From NCBI GenBank assembly GCA_030998015.1, contig JARWMV010000046.1:48264-112263 (forward strand): a stretch of DNA of 64,000 nt, read 5' to 3'. Below, piece by piece: positions 12,244-23,869 of this stretch. Every line of letters starts with the position of its first letter. The stretch's first letter is position 1. A program made the position numbers and the translations under genes. The notes below the pieces were generated by a model. The model did not search any database. It was not told the origin of the DNA and saw nothing but the letters and a program-made list of their open reading frames with translations. Source of the DNA: Ceratorhiza oryzae-sativae. Lineage: Eukaryota; Basidiomycota; Agaricomycetes; Cantharellales; Ceratobasidiaceae.

Positions 12244-12900
12244 TCAGTATGGGCAGTTACAGAACGAGGATAAGGTGCAAAGAACAGTGTTTAGAGGTGC
12301 TCCTTTGAGCATTTTCATCGTCTGGAGTTTGGAGCCCTCTTCATTTTTGCACAACGGTGCATGTTTCCTGGACGCATACAAGCAGAGGGGGGCAGCAGTG
12401 GCGAAGCAGCCGAGCAATCCCAGTATGGAACCCCTTGGACCTCGCTTATCTACCCTAAAATATCTCAGAAATGCCTCACTTCGCCAAGGCGGGATCATTC
12501 ATGCCTAGAGCGCGGCAGAGCCAGCCCGGCGCAGGCAGAATAGGAGCGCAAGTCCTTGCGTAGGGTCAAGCCGACCAAACAGACCTGCTCTCAACCTCAC
12601 GTGATGGGTTGGTTGGCTTCCACCGCGCCGAGTCGAGTTTAATTCATCATTCGGGCTATATCAGAGTGTGCTCCTCGATTCCCGAATGCATCACCGAAGT
12701 ATTGAACCATTAAAAATGTGCCATAAAACGACTATCCCGAGCCTGGCTCGATGTCACTTGACTAGCGACGGACCCAAATCTTATGGCGGCACCCAGACTC
12801 GCGCCGACGGTCCAGCTAGATTAAATGCCAAGCAACGGCCAGCACATACGCCCGGAGTAGCAGTGAGCGGGGGACTATTCTGCTAGGCTATAAGACCACC
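12244..12900 (+). promoter_or_regulatory. Conserved upstream module of family copy A
   Basis: This region is homologous to the sequences upstream of copies B, C and D. It includes a CACGTG motif near 12600 and ends in the core element GGCTATAAGACC (TATA near 12889), about 45 bases before the ATG. A minus-strand open stretch (12498-12244) also has counterparts in the other three modules; it contains a short hydrophobic segment and is either a relic or part of a divergent transcript. Confidence 0.65.
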
Positions 12901-12936
12901 GGGGGAGAGACATGAATCTGTCGCAGCGAGCTCAAG

Positions 12937-14944
12937 ATGTACCTCCCCCGTCCTCTTGCGCTCGCTTCTGGCTGCCTCAAGTCGCTCCTGTTCGCTGCCA
13001 TGTCCAGCGATAACCTGCCTTCTGCAATCACGCTTGCCTCTGTTGACGTTGGGATCCGTGGGGCCCACTTGGCGACGTAAGTAGATGGCCGCTGACTGGC
13101 CGACATCCTGCCTCTGACGGATTCCTTCTTCAGATATGTGGGTCTGAGCCGGGCCGGTCTGCAGCTACCGGTGGGCCTGTTCTTGCCACCGCCGGCGCCA
13201 ATTACAGACACGGAGCTGGCGCTGTACGCGACGCCAGTGGCCGCCGCCGTCTGGAGTCCGAGCGTCGATGCCATAGACGCCCTCGTCAAAACTTGGACCA
13301 AGGCTGCGTCGACTATTATTCCCATCCACAGGGCGGTTTTCCGCCGTACTGTCGAAAATATGACGCGGTCGTATGGCCGTTATACCCAACCCTTGCGTCA
13401 TGCACCACCCCTGCTTGGTCTGATGACTTTGCAGGACGACTATTCCTATACCCATAACTATAGCCAATCGGCCATTCAACATACTCCCCTTCACTCTCCT
13501 CTCTCCTCTCCTCTCTCCTCTCCTATCCTCCTCCCTATCAACTCTCCCTCTGGCTGGCCCATACATCCTACCTCGTCGTTCGCTGATCCATTCCAGTCCC
13601 AACCATCCCTCTCGACCACTGGAACTACCTCTGCTCCCCCTCTGTCGCCGACGTCGGCCACGGTTGTTCTCGGGCAATGCACGCCCTATCGTGTGCTTCG
13701 CTCTCTGGGAGACACAGTGCTCGAGATTGACCTCGAAGACCACCCATCGCAGGCGATGATTGATTACAAGCGCATACTGGATGAGCTAATCTTGGACGAA
13801 CTCGAAGAACCGAAGGAGAAGACCAAGGTGTTTGTGGAGTATCGGCCACCCCCGTGCACCGAGGACAGCTGTGCACTGGTCGTCTATGTCGAACCATCGC
13901 AGGTGATCTATGACTATATTATCGACGGCTGGGTTCTTTTATGGTGCTGTCATATTTGCATCGGTACGTTATGGCACCCTTCTTATCAGTGTTCGAGGTA
14001 TACTGAGCGTAACTCTAGTTGTCTTCTTCATAGTGCGCGCCTGCTCTATGCTCTATCAAATGATTCGACGGGTTCTTCGTTTATTGTACAGTCCGTGGTT
14101 CAGTCTAACGAATGTTGGAGCTTTTACTGATTCGTTGTCCCATTAGGCACGCTCACATATATCTTGGAATTAATCAGGTCGATGTTGGAAGCATTGGTAC
14201 GAATCATAATGGTTATATGCGGTATGTAAATGTGCATTCCAGAGTCTACATGAGAATAATTCAGCGTTAGGTTGGCGTTTTATCCCTTATCCAGCTGAGA
14301 TACAAGGCGGCGCTCCGGTCGTCGAATCCCCCTCCCTCACTAGATCCCTTCAACTCCCCGTGCTAGCCTCACCTGCAGTCCACCACAATCCAAATACCAC
14401 CCCGATCCCGATTCCAGCCGCAGATGGACCGCACCGGGTGACGGGCTCCAAGCCTGGGTTGAAGAAAAAGAATGAGAAGCGCCACAAGAAAAAGGCGAAG
14501 GGGACCGAAACCCGCGAGGGGGATGCTCCTGGTCCAGCCAATATCCCACTTCCCAGGGATGACGGTGAGTGGGGCCTAGTACTAGACTCCAACCCGGTGG
14601 TGCAACCCACATCTGTTGCTCCACCCCTCGTGCTCACCCTGGGCGCCCATGATTACCCTTCGACAATCGACCCAGCCACCATCCCCACTTCCCCAGACGA
14701 CATGACGTCTTCACCGCTGCCTCCCACGCCGATGATCGATGCATCACCACCCACCCCAATCGTCGATCAAACAAACATCCCCCCACCCGAAGAAGACATA
14801 GGAGGTCGATGGGAAACAGTGGTAAAACGAAAGCCCTGGCGCCGCGTTGTTCCGGCTCCAGAAGCAGAGCCCACTATAGAGCTGAAGGGGGTCAAAGGGA
14901 AGAAGGCTAGGAGGGGAAAGGATACGGGAAAGAAGAAGGCGTAG
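12937..14944 (+). CDS. Cluster family protein, copy A (putative membrane protein, unknown)
   Basis: Five exons (12937-13076, 13134-13963, 14019-14090, 14147-14221, 14265-14944) join in phase to 598 residues; introns are 43-57 nt. The family is not recognised. Block 1 (about 1-107) includes YVGLSRAGLQLPVG and VWSPSVDAIDALVKTWT. A variable Ser/Pro-rich part follows, with CTCTCCTCTCC minirepeats in the DNA. Block 2 (about 226-302) has LGQCTPYRVL, an acidic LDELILDELEEP stretch and YRPPPCTEDSCALVVY. Hydrophobic segments lie at about 309-340 and 350-375. The tail is Pro/Thr-rich, with a basic patch KKKNEKRHKKKAKG at 439-452 and a conserved WETVVKRKP motif starting at 555. Exon 3 ends at the unusual donor GTCCGT. 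Membrane insertion is inferred from hydropathy only. Confidence 0.8.
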
Positions 14945-15123
14945 GCATGCTGGAAAGAGCAGCGAGGTGTAGGAGAGGAAGGACAATCCAACAATTCAGC
15001 ATCAAAGAGACGACCCCACTCCACGACGCCCATCACGTCCATCACACCCGATCGAATCCGAGCATGACGCCGATGTCACCCACCTCCGGACGAGACCTGG
15101 TATGCGTGCCGACATTGATTTGA

Positions 15124-15175
15124 CCGTCCAGGGCCACCCATGCTAGCTGCTGGCCCCAGCCAGTGTGGGGGACGG
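15124..15175 (+). repeat. Imperfect palindrome downstream of copy A
   Basis: A GC-rich imperfect inverted repeat runs from CCGTCCAGGGCCACCC to GTGTGGGGGACGG with a short loop. Recognisable copies follow each of the six family members (17201, 22469, 23633, 25605 and 31030). It is one of the best-conserved non-coding parts of the unit and could form a hairpin in the 3' part of the transcript. Confidence 0.7.
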
Positions 15176-15739
15176 TTAGTGCGATTGTAGGCAGGCGGTA
15201 CTAGGGATCGGAAGGAGCGGCGACTGGATCCCCCGTCTGCTTGGTCGAACTTATCATCCGACCCCCAATCCGACTTGATTTCGTCGTCTCGAATGCACTT
15301 CAACCCCCTTCCGCGTGCAACTCCTCGTTGCCAGCTTGCTCTCACTCCTAGACTACCAATTGTCCCTTCAGCACATGAAATTCCCAGCCGAGGCGATGAA
15401 CTCATTCTGCCACAGTTGCAAAGGAGCAAATCAACGTGCCTTTGGCACAATTTTAAGTTATTTCGTCCTCATCTCTTCTCTCTCTTGTTTTTGATCTCGT
15501 TCTCATGCTTTGTCTCTTTTCAGTATTTCAGTTGGTCTATGCTTCGTTCTTGTCTTTTCGGCCCGTGTCTCCTTTTCTTTTTCTCTTTTTTCCTTTCGCT
15601 TTCTCATCTTGTTTGCCACCTCGTGATCGTTTGCTAATTTGCTTTGGTCTTTCCCCGACTCAAAATATAGTATCCTGTTTCAATTATTTCCTTCTCCGTA
15701 TCTGGTGCTATGCCGGGCTACTGGTCGACACTCGGCTCG

Positions 15740-17021
15740 CTCTGACTTCGATGAGTCTGCAGGGAGAGTCTTCCTGTCACACCCACCATAACCGAACCTG
15801 CCATAACCATCACCTGCTCTACTCCTCCACACCTCCAATTCCGCCTGATAACCCCCCCCCCCGCTCAAACTGGCTCATACACTCCATCCCCGGTCCTCTT
15901 GCCAGTTATCAAATCACTTCGGTCTCCCCGGTTTCGTGATCGACTGAAGAGTCCTATTCGGGAATCGCCGCACCGGCATCAGTAAGCTATTGTTCCTATC
16001 TGTGTTGTGTCGAGCGTCTACTAAAACACAACTCAAGTCTGTCTTTTTTTCGAAACATGCGCTTGCTCTCCAGTTTATCAGATAGTCAAGTAGACTGTCT
16101 AGGTACTGCAGTGGGTGGTTTATCGTGCCCTCAGTTGAACCCTGTACTAATTTCTTGCGTAGGTGCGCTCGTGTGCAATTTCGGCCTCATGAATAACAAA
16201 TTAGGAGTGTCGGCTGGGATTTCCATGGCTATATGCGGTATGTCGATTAACATATTCAATTATCCAGTTGGGTTGATTGCGTTCTCGTGTCGTTTCTAGC
16301 CTGACTGCCGGTGCCGTATTGGGCCTCAATATTCCCTCCCACTTTCTCTGGCCGTTCTGCACTCTCCGCCCCTGCCGCTTCCATTATTCACCTTAACCCC
16401 GACTCAACTTCGATCAATAAACCTGATGGACTGGTTCATATACTCCCCTCGGAGTCTACATCCAAGATCAACAAGAAACAGCGCAACAAGACAATGAAGC
16501 CGACGGCCAGCAAGCGTGGGAATTGCGGTTGGCCATGCGACAATCTCGCCCCCCAAGGGCAATGGGCTTCGGGGTCCGGTAGTAGATTTCAACCTACTCG
16601 TACCTCCAACAATATCTATTCCACCACTCTTCCCCCCCTGCCCCTCCCCCTCCACCAAATGACATGACCACCCCTCGACTTCCGACTCGGCGAAAGTCCC
16701 TTTACCCATAGGCGATGACCCGGCTACGTGTATACGGACCTGTGCAACCGTATTCCATCATAGTCCTTGATTCGACGGACATTCCACCAATCGGGCGTCG
16801 GCGGGGTGTTGGCCGGCGATGCCAATATCTCGTCTCCATCCACGCCAGGACTGCTGTGCTCTGGGCCTACTGAGGATGACGGGGGCGGCTGAGAAATGGT
16901 AGTCAAACGAAAGCCCTCGTGTCTGTTCGTCAAGTTCCAGGGAGGTGGGGATGATGAAGCCAATGGATGGACTGTCGTCAAGATCGGGAGGAGAGCGAGC
17001 AAAACAAAGAAGAGCGGGTAG
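15740..17021 (+). pseudogene. Truncated cluster family copy E
   Basis: The 5' half, including block 1, is missing. The relic begins within the exon-2 variable region near 15750 (ATGAGTCTGCAGGGAGAG corresponds to the segment before the Tyr/His/Ser-rich stretch). Exon 4 is preserved exactly at 75 nt (16163-16237) with both splice sites. The exon-5 equivalent opens with a stop (G|CC TGA). Near the end a decayed WETVV-like motif, followed by WTVVKIGRRASK, marks the tail up to TAG 17019-17021. A pyrimidine-rich tract (about 15440-15640) separates it from copy A. The same arrangement occurs on the other strand with copies C and F. Confidence 0.7.
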
Positions 17022-17200
17022 GCAAGCCAGAGAATTCAACGAGGCGCAAGGCAGGAAGTTCTACCGAGCAGACAACATCTACAAGACGATGGCACCCTTA
17101 CGACAATAACAACCCTCCATACCCGGCCCAGCGGGATCACAGCGCCGAAGCCTACTTGCTCTGGATGAGTGCTGTTATGCTGTACCTTCATGGCGCCGAT

Positions 17201-17251
17201 CGTCCAGGGCCACCCATGCTGGATGTTGGCCCCAACCAGCGTGGGGGATGG
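17201..17251 (+). repeat. Imperfect palindrome downstream of copy E
   Basis: This is the same GC-rich inverted repeat as at 15124, here with a few substitutions (GTCCAGGGCCACCCATGC at its left end). It is followed by a pyrimidine-rich tract at about 17540-17760. Confidence 0.65.
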
Positions 17252-17838
17252 CCGATGCCGTTGTAGGGAGGCCATACGGGTCATTCGAAGGAGCGGTGGC
17301 TCGACTCCCCGTCTGTTCGCTCAACCCCATCGACACTTCCAGCCCAACCCGATTCCGTTGTCGTATCCATATACATCCTGATGCCCTCCCTTCCTTGTCC
17401 TCGCCGCCAGCTAGTTGCCATTCCGCTCACGTCACCCGTTCTCCCGGACTACGAAAACATCGGACATGAGCGATGCTTACACCCCGCCACAAATGCAAAA
17501 GAGCCAATCGAGGTGTATATGGCACCAACCTAACTAATTTTATCTTCGCCCCTGGTCTTGGTCTCTCGATATCCCCCCTTTTCGCTGGCTGCTTCATTTA
17601 GTTGCTCCCTCGTTTGTGCCTTTCGGGCTCTCCATCCCTCCCCTTTTTATTTTCTGTTTCCACTCGTTTATTGTATCCCTGATGTCTCGCTGATTGGGTT
17701 TATTATTTTCCTAAATAAAACCATAATACCAGGTTTTGCTCATGCGGATACCTTTTTTTAGCTTCACGTATACCTCTCGTTTATTAGAGGCTTCCTTATT
17801 CTTAATGCTTGTACGCCGCATTTTCGTTGTATATTTAA

Positions 17839-17854
17839 TGCCCCCTGGAGGGGC
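17839..17854 (+). repeat. Terminal hairpin GCCCCCTGGAGGGGC of the repeat unit
   Basis: A short GC hairpin is followed by TTTTCAGCC. Homologous hairpins end two other units on the minus strand (23077-23090 and 30402-30417), each preceded by a related sequence containing CTTAATGCTTGTA or TTTAATA. Similarity between units fades beyond it, so it probably marks the 3' edge of the duplicated unit or its transcript end. Confidence 0.5.
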
Positions 17855-17869
17855 TTTTCAGCCGGCCCA

Positions 17870-18560
17870 TGTCTGAGATTCCGACAGTGCTCCGGGCCTC
17901 AAAGTTCTAGGATAGGGTCAACTCAATGGTGCCATTCAAAAGCTTCACCTAAATGATCGCATATAGGCGGCGAGCCCACATCGAGAGTTTGACGGGCTAA
18001 GATGGCAACAAAGCATTGGGCGAGCATGTAGCCTGAGAGGCATTCATTTCATTCAATCCTTGGGACTGTGCAAACGAGTCGCATATAAAAGTGGGTTGTT
18101 TCTGCAAAGGGATGACTATTACATGGGAAACCCCCCATCTAAGGGGAGTAGAGAGGATTTTATCGTAGGCTTTAAACCAGGAATATGATCGGCGGATTGG
18201 CGACCGGCTATCCAAAAGCATTAGGGTTCCGTTAGGGTACCACACTAGGTAGTTCGGCGTATGGTTAACGTTTGATCGGGAAAGGACGTTGAGTAGGTTC
18301 TGCTGATCCTCGGAAAGCGGCCAAGCCCAAATGCTGAATCGAGCATCACACATTTGCGTTCAATGCGCACCCATATTAGCTCGGTTAATGATTACTACCA
18401 CGGCAAGTATCTCAGTTCTCAATCGGAGAAGCATGATGCTGTTGGTTGGAAGAAATCCCCGCGTTAACGAGCAGGGTGGCGGGCCAGTTACTCACTAACC
18501 TGATATGCCATATCCATCAACCACCTTGCGCTTCGCTCGTAACGGTCTTACCAGCCCGTT
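17870..18560. other. Spacer between unit A/E and gluconokinase relic
   Basis: A minus-strand open frame of 118 codons (18353-17997) is the only notable feature. It begins with ATG and has a mixed, plausible composition, but no recognised motif and no homologous copy in the other units. It is not called as a gene. Confidence 0.4.
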
Positions 18561-18565
18561 CTCAG

Positions 18566-19110
18566 GGCGTATCCAGCCCCTGAAAATCCACCATTGCTGA
18601 CAGCCTCGCTCCAGCACTCGACGTCCCATTCAAAGCCAGCAACGACTTTCGTCCAGCCGAAAGCGTTGCCAAAACGCCACGCAGCGAGCCTCTCATTGCC
18701 ACACATCGCGCTGTGGCTCTACAAAATCAAGGAAAATGGATCCGATGTGACGCAAAGCCAAGGTATGAGCACATTCGCCATCACTGATCAATAGTCTGAG
18801 GGCACATTGAGACCCGCTGAGACAAACCGATGGATCTCGTGCCACCCAGTCCAGGACAGGACGGTTTATGTGATCTAGATGAACATTCTACGCCTGGAGG
18901 TGAGTTGAATAATGATGAGACATATGTGGCGAATACAGATTTGCATTAGAGGCATATTTTGTTTTCATTAAAGGACAAGCCGAAGTCGCTTTGGATCGGA
19001 TGCGGAAGCGGACGCGAAGTCCGGGAATAAGAGTATTCTGGAGAGCCAGCTTGCGACATCGGAGGGTGTGACCGGCGATGATTGGGTGGTGGGATGTTGG
19101 GTTCTGGTCC
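18566..19110 (+). pseudogene. Decayed gluconokinase duplicate
   Basis: The sequence parallels exon 2 of the gluconokinase at 11366. It begins right after CTCAG with GGCGTATCCAGC in place of GGTGTATCCGGC and keeps the order of recognisable segments: AAATCCACC of the P-loop, the GTTGCCAAAACG stretch, GAACATTCT (matching GAGCATTCT), GTGGCGAATACAG, and CATTAAAGGACAAGCCGAAGTC. The end, near GGCGATGATTGGGTGGTGG, matches the region before the frameshift of the parent. Multiple indels and stops make it non-functional. It sits just upstream of copy B as the parent sits upstream of copy A. Confidence 0.8.
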
Positions 19111-19559
19111 ATCCTCTGTTTTGATTCGCTGGAGCCTCGAACATAGAGTTTTAGGTTGTCGTCAGGCTCGGGGCTGTTTAACGGCCGCTGTTGCGGTTGG
19201 TGTTACCCTGTATCCCATGCCCAGGTCTGTTGTATCGTAAAATAATTTTAAATAAAAAAGAAATAATATATAGTATACTCGCGAAAAGTCGAGGCCTTTT
19301 GGTTTGGCTTCTAATTACGGCGCAGCGGAAAGAGCCGAAAGGACACTAGACGACGAGTGCTGTACGGTGTGAAAACAAACTGTATGAATGTGTTAGGAGA
19401 TATATCTACGGCAGGAAACGAAGGGGAAGCTACAGATCAACGTAAATAGATAGCGATTCGAGACGCACGCCGAACAGATTCTAGGAGCACATTAAGGTAG
19501 GAACAAGATTACAACATATCAAACAGGATATTATTACAAACCCAAAATTCTAGTATACG

Positions 19560-20238
19560 CGAGGCATGTATAGATCGTGATTCGAGTGGCTGAAGGGGGC
19601 ATGCATATTGGATAATTATTTGAAGTTTGAGCCTTTCTGTTCTTTCACACAACGTTACATATTTCTGCGACGCATACAAGAAGGTTATAAACCACAGCGA
19701 GGCAACCAAGGCATCCCAGTATGGTAGTCCTTGGGCCTCCCTTATCAGTCCAAAATATCTCATAAATCCCTCATCGTTGCCAAGCCGGGTCCACTCTTGC
19801 CGAGAGACTGTGGAGCGTCGGCGGAGGACCACCCAGCGCAGGTAAAACAGGAGTGCAAGTCCTCACGTGAGCTCGAGCCAACCAAACACACCCACTCTCA
19901 TCCTCACGTGACGGTCTGGTTGTCTTCCACCACGTCCAGTCCAGTCCAATGCATCGTCTGTGCTATGTTAGAGTGTGTCCACGACCTCCAGAAGGTACCA
20001 CAAGTGCTAAACCGTTAAAAATCGCCATACAACGACTGTCGCCAGTCCAACTTGGTGTCACCTGACTGGCGACGGACCCAAACCTTACGGCGGCACCCAG
20101 ACTCGCGCCGATGGTCCAGCTAGATTAAATGCCAAGCAACGGCCAGCACATACGCCCGGAGTAGCAGTGAGCGGGGGACTACTCTGCTGGACTATAAGAC
20201 TAGGGGGAGAGACATGAATCCGTCGCAGCGAGCTCAAG
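19560..20238 (+). promoter_or_regulatory. Conserved upstream module of family copy B
   Basis: This matches the modules of C and D closely and that of A less closely. It contains two CACGTG motifs (about 19875 and 19914) and a TATAAG element at 20193-20198, 41 bases before the ATG. The divergent open stretch on the minus strand (19832-19509) includes DEGFMRYF, which is shared with the modules at 28237 and 33790. Confidence 0.65.
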
Positions 20239-22283
20239 ATGTACCTCCCCCGTCCTCTTGCGCTCGCTTCTGGCTGCCTCAAGTCGCTTCTGTTCGCTGC
20301 CATGTCCAGCGATAACCTGCCTTCTGCAATCACTCTTGCCTCTGTTGACGTCGGGATCCGTGGGGCCCACTTGGCGACGTGAGTAGATGGACGCTGACTG
20401 GCCGATATCCCGCCTCTGATGTTTTCCTTTTTCAGATATGTGGGTCTGAGCCGGGCCGGTCTGCAGCTACCGGTGGGCCTGTTCTTGCCGCCGCCGGCGC
20501 CAATCACGGACACGGAGCTGGCGCTATACGTGACGCCAGTCGCCGCTGCCGTCTGGAGCCCGAGCGTCGACGCCATAGACGCCCTTGTCAAAACTTGGAC
20601 CACGGCCGCGGCGACTATCCTTCCTGTCGACAGGCGGTTTCCGCCGTACTATCGACAAAATGACGTGGTCGTATGGCCACAGTAACAAAACCCTCGCTCG
20701 TCAACCCGTGCTGAGTCCCATTACTCTGCAGGCGATGATGTCTATATCCCCGTTATAACCAGTCCCATCATATCCGTTCTCACTCCCACTCCTCTTCTCT
20801 CTCTCCTATCCTCCCCGGTACAGTACCTCCTCTCCACCAGCTCATGCGCCCTGTCCCCGCGCCACTCGTCCAACTACCCCGGTCCCGACAACCCCTCCCA
20901 CCCTCCGTGTCGCCGTCCGATAGGCCCCGACCGCCGGTTTCAGCAGCTATTCGTCTCGGGCAATGCAGTCCTTATCGCGTGCTTCCTGTCCGAGGAGACG
21001 CCGTGCTCGAGACGGATTTGGAGGACGACTCGGCCCCAGCAATGCTCGATTACGGGAGCATACTGGACGACATTATCCTAGACGAACTTGAGGAGCCGAA
21101 GCGGATGACCAACATGTTCGTGATGTACCGACCCCCTCCGTGCACCGAGGAGAGCTGTGCGCTGGTGGTGTACACCAAGCCGTCAACAGCGACCTACGAC
21201 TATGATCTGGACTGCTGGGTCCTGTTCTGGTACTGTCATGTCTGGACTGGTATGTTGTGACGCTGCTGCAGGCTTGTGTGACACGTGCTAAGCGAAATTC
21301 TAGTTGGCTTTTTCGTAGCGTACGTGTGTTGCATGATGTATCGAATAGTTCGTTGGATCGCTCGAGTCTCTTTCAGTGAGTAGTACAGGATGCCCAGGAT
21401 CAAGCATTTGTCTGATTGGTCCCTTAGGTGTGCTCATGTGTACTTTCAACTTGCCCAAGATAATGCTAGAAATTTTGGTGCAAATTTTGCTGGATATATG
21501 CGGTATGTAGTCGAGCACACCAGGGTGTTCGTCACACTGAATCATCGTTTAGCCTGGTTTGACAGCCCTTCCCCAACTCCGTCACTCGAATTCCCCTCTC
21601 TCGGCGGATCCCTCCCAGTCTCCGTCTCATCGACCCCCACCGCCAACCTCGACCCGCACCCCAGTTCTCCCTCAATCACACTCCCCGATGCTACAGCTCA
21701 TACTATTCGCTTCGAGTCTGCATCAAAGAAAAAGAAGAAAAGGCGGGACCGGAAAAAGAAGAAAACGGCTGAAATGCGCGAAGGACTTGCACTCGATCCA
21801 GCGAGTCTCCCCCTCCCCGATGATGACCCGGAGAAGGTCCTAGAAAAAGAATCCAACCTGGCGGAGGCACCATCGACCGTTGTTCCATCGACTATGGTCT
21901 CCCCCGGCGCACTCGACCGTCCCTCAGTCATTCACCCACCAAGCGCCCTCCACTCCTTAGACGACGAAACAACCGCGCCGCTCCCTCCCTCGCTGCCTGT
22001 CAACGCACCAACACATACCTCTGCTGTCGATCTCAAAACTACTACCTGCTCGGAAAATGCAATAGACTTGGCTGTCAGTGCCAATGTCAATCCCTCTCTG
22101 GCCCCAGCACGTCCAGGCTCACCACCCATTGAGGAGGATGAAGGTGGATGGGAAACGGTGGTGAGGCGAAAGCCCCGGCGCACTTTCATGGCAGCTGCAG
22201 AGGCCTTGCTAATGACCGGGCCAAAGGAGGCGACGAGGATGAAGGTTGGGAGGAGAAAGGGGAGAGGCGGGAAGAATGTTTAG
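20239..22283 (+). pseudogene. Cluster family copy B, frameshifted
   Basis: The exon layout equals that of the intact copies: 20239-20378, 20436-21249, 21304-21375, 21428-21502 and 21553-22283, with the same phases at introns 1, 3 and 4. Exon 2 is 814 nt instead of the 815 of its closest relative, copy D. Compared with D it lacks 2-3 bases around 20632-20641 and single bases near 20731 and 20752, and gains 3 near 20822. The middle of exon 2 is therefore out of frame. Block 2 and the membrane segments recover, and exon 5 is open to TAG 22281-22283, with a KKKKKRRDRKKKK patch and WETVVRRKP. Several changes lie in homopolymers, so sequencing error is an alternative. Confidence 0.75.
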
Positions 22284-22468
22284 GCGAGATGGAAATAGCG
22301 GCCAGGTGCACGAAAGGACGAAACATCAATTGCATGGCATCAGTGAGACGACCTTTACCCTTACGACGACAACCACTTCCCCACTATCGTACCCGACCCT
22401 ACCCAAGCATGACGCCGAAGTCACCCACCTCCAGATGAAAACCGGTATGCGCACCCAGGTGTCTCCAC

Positions 22469-22520
22469 CCGTCCAGGGCCACCCATACTGGCTGTTGGCC
22501 CCAGCCAGTGTGGGGGACGG
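22469..22520 (+). repeat. Imperfect palindrome downstream of copy B
   Basis: This is the same 3' palindrome as at 15124 and is very similar to it, ending GTGTGGGGGACGG. The pyrimidine-rich tract and terminal hairpin seen after other copies are not found here, so the unit appears truncated near 22700. Confidence 0.65.
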
Positions 22521-22689
22521 TTGGTGCCATTTTAGGGAGGCGGTACTGGGAATCAGAAGGAGCGGTGACTGGATCCCCCGTCTGCTCAGGTCAAATCCAC
22601 CATTACTCTCTATCCATCCCAATCAAGTCACCGTGTCTGTGCACGCCCCGATCCCGTTGTCCTACCTCCTGAGCCACTATGCGTTGAAT

Positions 22690-23060
22690 GTCCTCATGCC
22701 CCAAAGTGTTACTTTGACTTGTGTTGTGTGAAGTAACACTTTTGTTCGTACACCAATCTCTTGTACTCTCTTCTTACTGTCGAATACTCGATTGCATTTA
22801 ATCTTACATACGAGCCTAACTGCTCTAGTTAAGAAGCTTTACTTATATTAGATATCGTTCTATAGGTTCGATTTCTACACTCTTGAACAATTTCATCTTT
22901 GCAATCGACAATTGTATTGCTTAACGTTAAACCTTCCCAGCACTGCTTGAACCAGCCACTCAGGCTCCGTCGAGGATCAACAGAACCCACTACGTTTCGG
23001 TAGAATTTTTCAATTGTACTCGCTATCTGTACTTAGAAACAAGACACTGGGATGTTAGAC
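22690..23060. other. Spacer at the plus/minus junction of the cluster
   Basis: This AT-rich sequence separates the plus-strand copies from the minus-strand copies. A small dyad, AGTGTTACTTTGAC...GTGAAGTAACACTT (22706-22741), is visible. No gene is seen. Confidence 0.5.
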
Positions 23061-23076
23061 AAGGGCTGGTTGCGAA

Positions 23077-23090
23077 GCCCCTCCAGGGGT
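23077..23090 (-). repeat. Terminal hairpin of the C/F unit
   Basis: GCCCCTCCAGGGGT, the counterpart of the hairpin at 17839, lies at the far 3' edge of the minus-strand unit carrying copies C and F. The preceding ~350 bases (in minus-strand sense) match those before 17839. Confidence 0.5.
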
Positions 23091-23632
23091 TATTAAATAT
23101 ACAACAAAAACGCATTACAAACGTATATAAGAAGTCAGAGGTAGCCGCATGGACGAAACCTGTTATGACGGTTTTAGTTGGGAAAATAACAAACCCAATC
23201 ATCAAGACATCACGGATACAATAAACAAGCAGAAACTGAAAATAAAGAGGGGGAGGCACGGGGATCTCAACAGGCGCAAATGAAGTACGAGGAGATGAGG
23301 AGATAGTAAAAAGGAGGACGTTGAGGGGTTGGGGCCAGGGACGAAGATAAAGTAAGTTATGTTGGTGCTATGTTCACCTCGATTGACCCTTTTGCATCTG
23401 TGGCAGGGTGTAAGCATCGCTCATGCCCGATATTTTCGTAGTCCGGGGGAACGGGTGACATGAGTGGAATGACAACCAGCTGGCGGCGAGGACAAGGGAG
23501 GGCATCAGGATGTATGCGGTTACAACTGCTGAATCGGGTTAGGCTAGAAGTCGCAACGGGGTTGAGCGAACAGCCGGGGAGTCGAGCCAACGCTCCTTCG
23601 GATCACCCGTATAGCCTTCCTACAATGGCATC

Positions 23633-23690
23633 GACCATCCCCCATGCTGGCTGGGGCCAGCAGCCGGCATGGGTGGCCCTGGACGATCGG
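23633..23690 (-). repeat. Imperfect palindrome downstream of copy F
   Basis: The same 3' palindrome, here CCCATGCTGGCTGGGGCC with its partner GGCATGGGTGGCC. It follows relic copy F in the minus-strand direction. Confidence 0.65.
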
Positions 23691-23869
23691 CGCCATGAAG
23701 GTACAGCATCACAGGACTCGTCAGGAGCAATTTGGCTTTGGTGCTATAATGTAGCCGGGTCGGATATGGAGGGTTGTTATCGATAGGGCGATCTTGTGTT
23801 GCCGATCTCGGTAGCCCTGCCTGCCTTGCAGCTCATCGCTTTCTCTGTCTCGCTTGCGCCCTCTTCTTT

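Noticed and set aside
18000..18353. 118-codon minus-strand frame
   Set aside because: Has an ATG and a fair composition, but no motif, splice evidence or second copy; kept only as a remark in the spacer entry.
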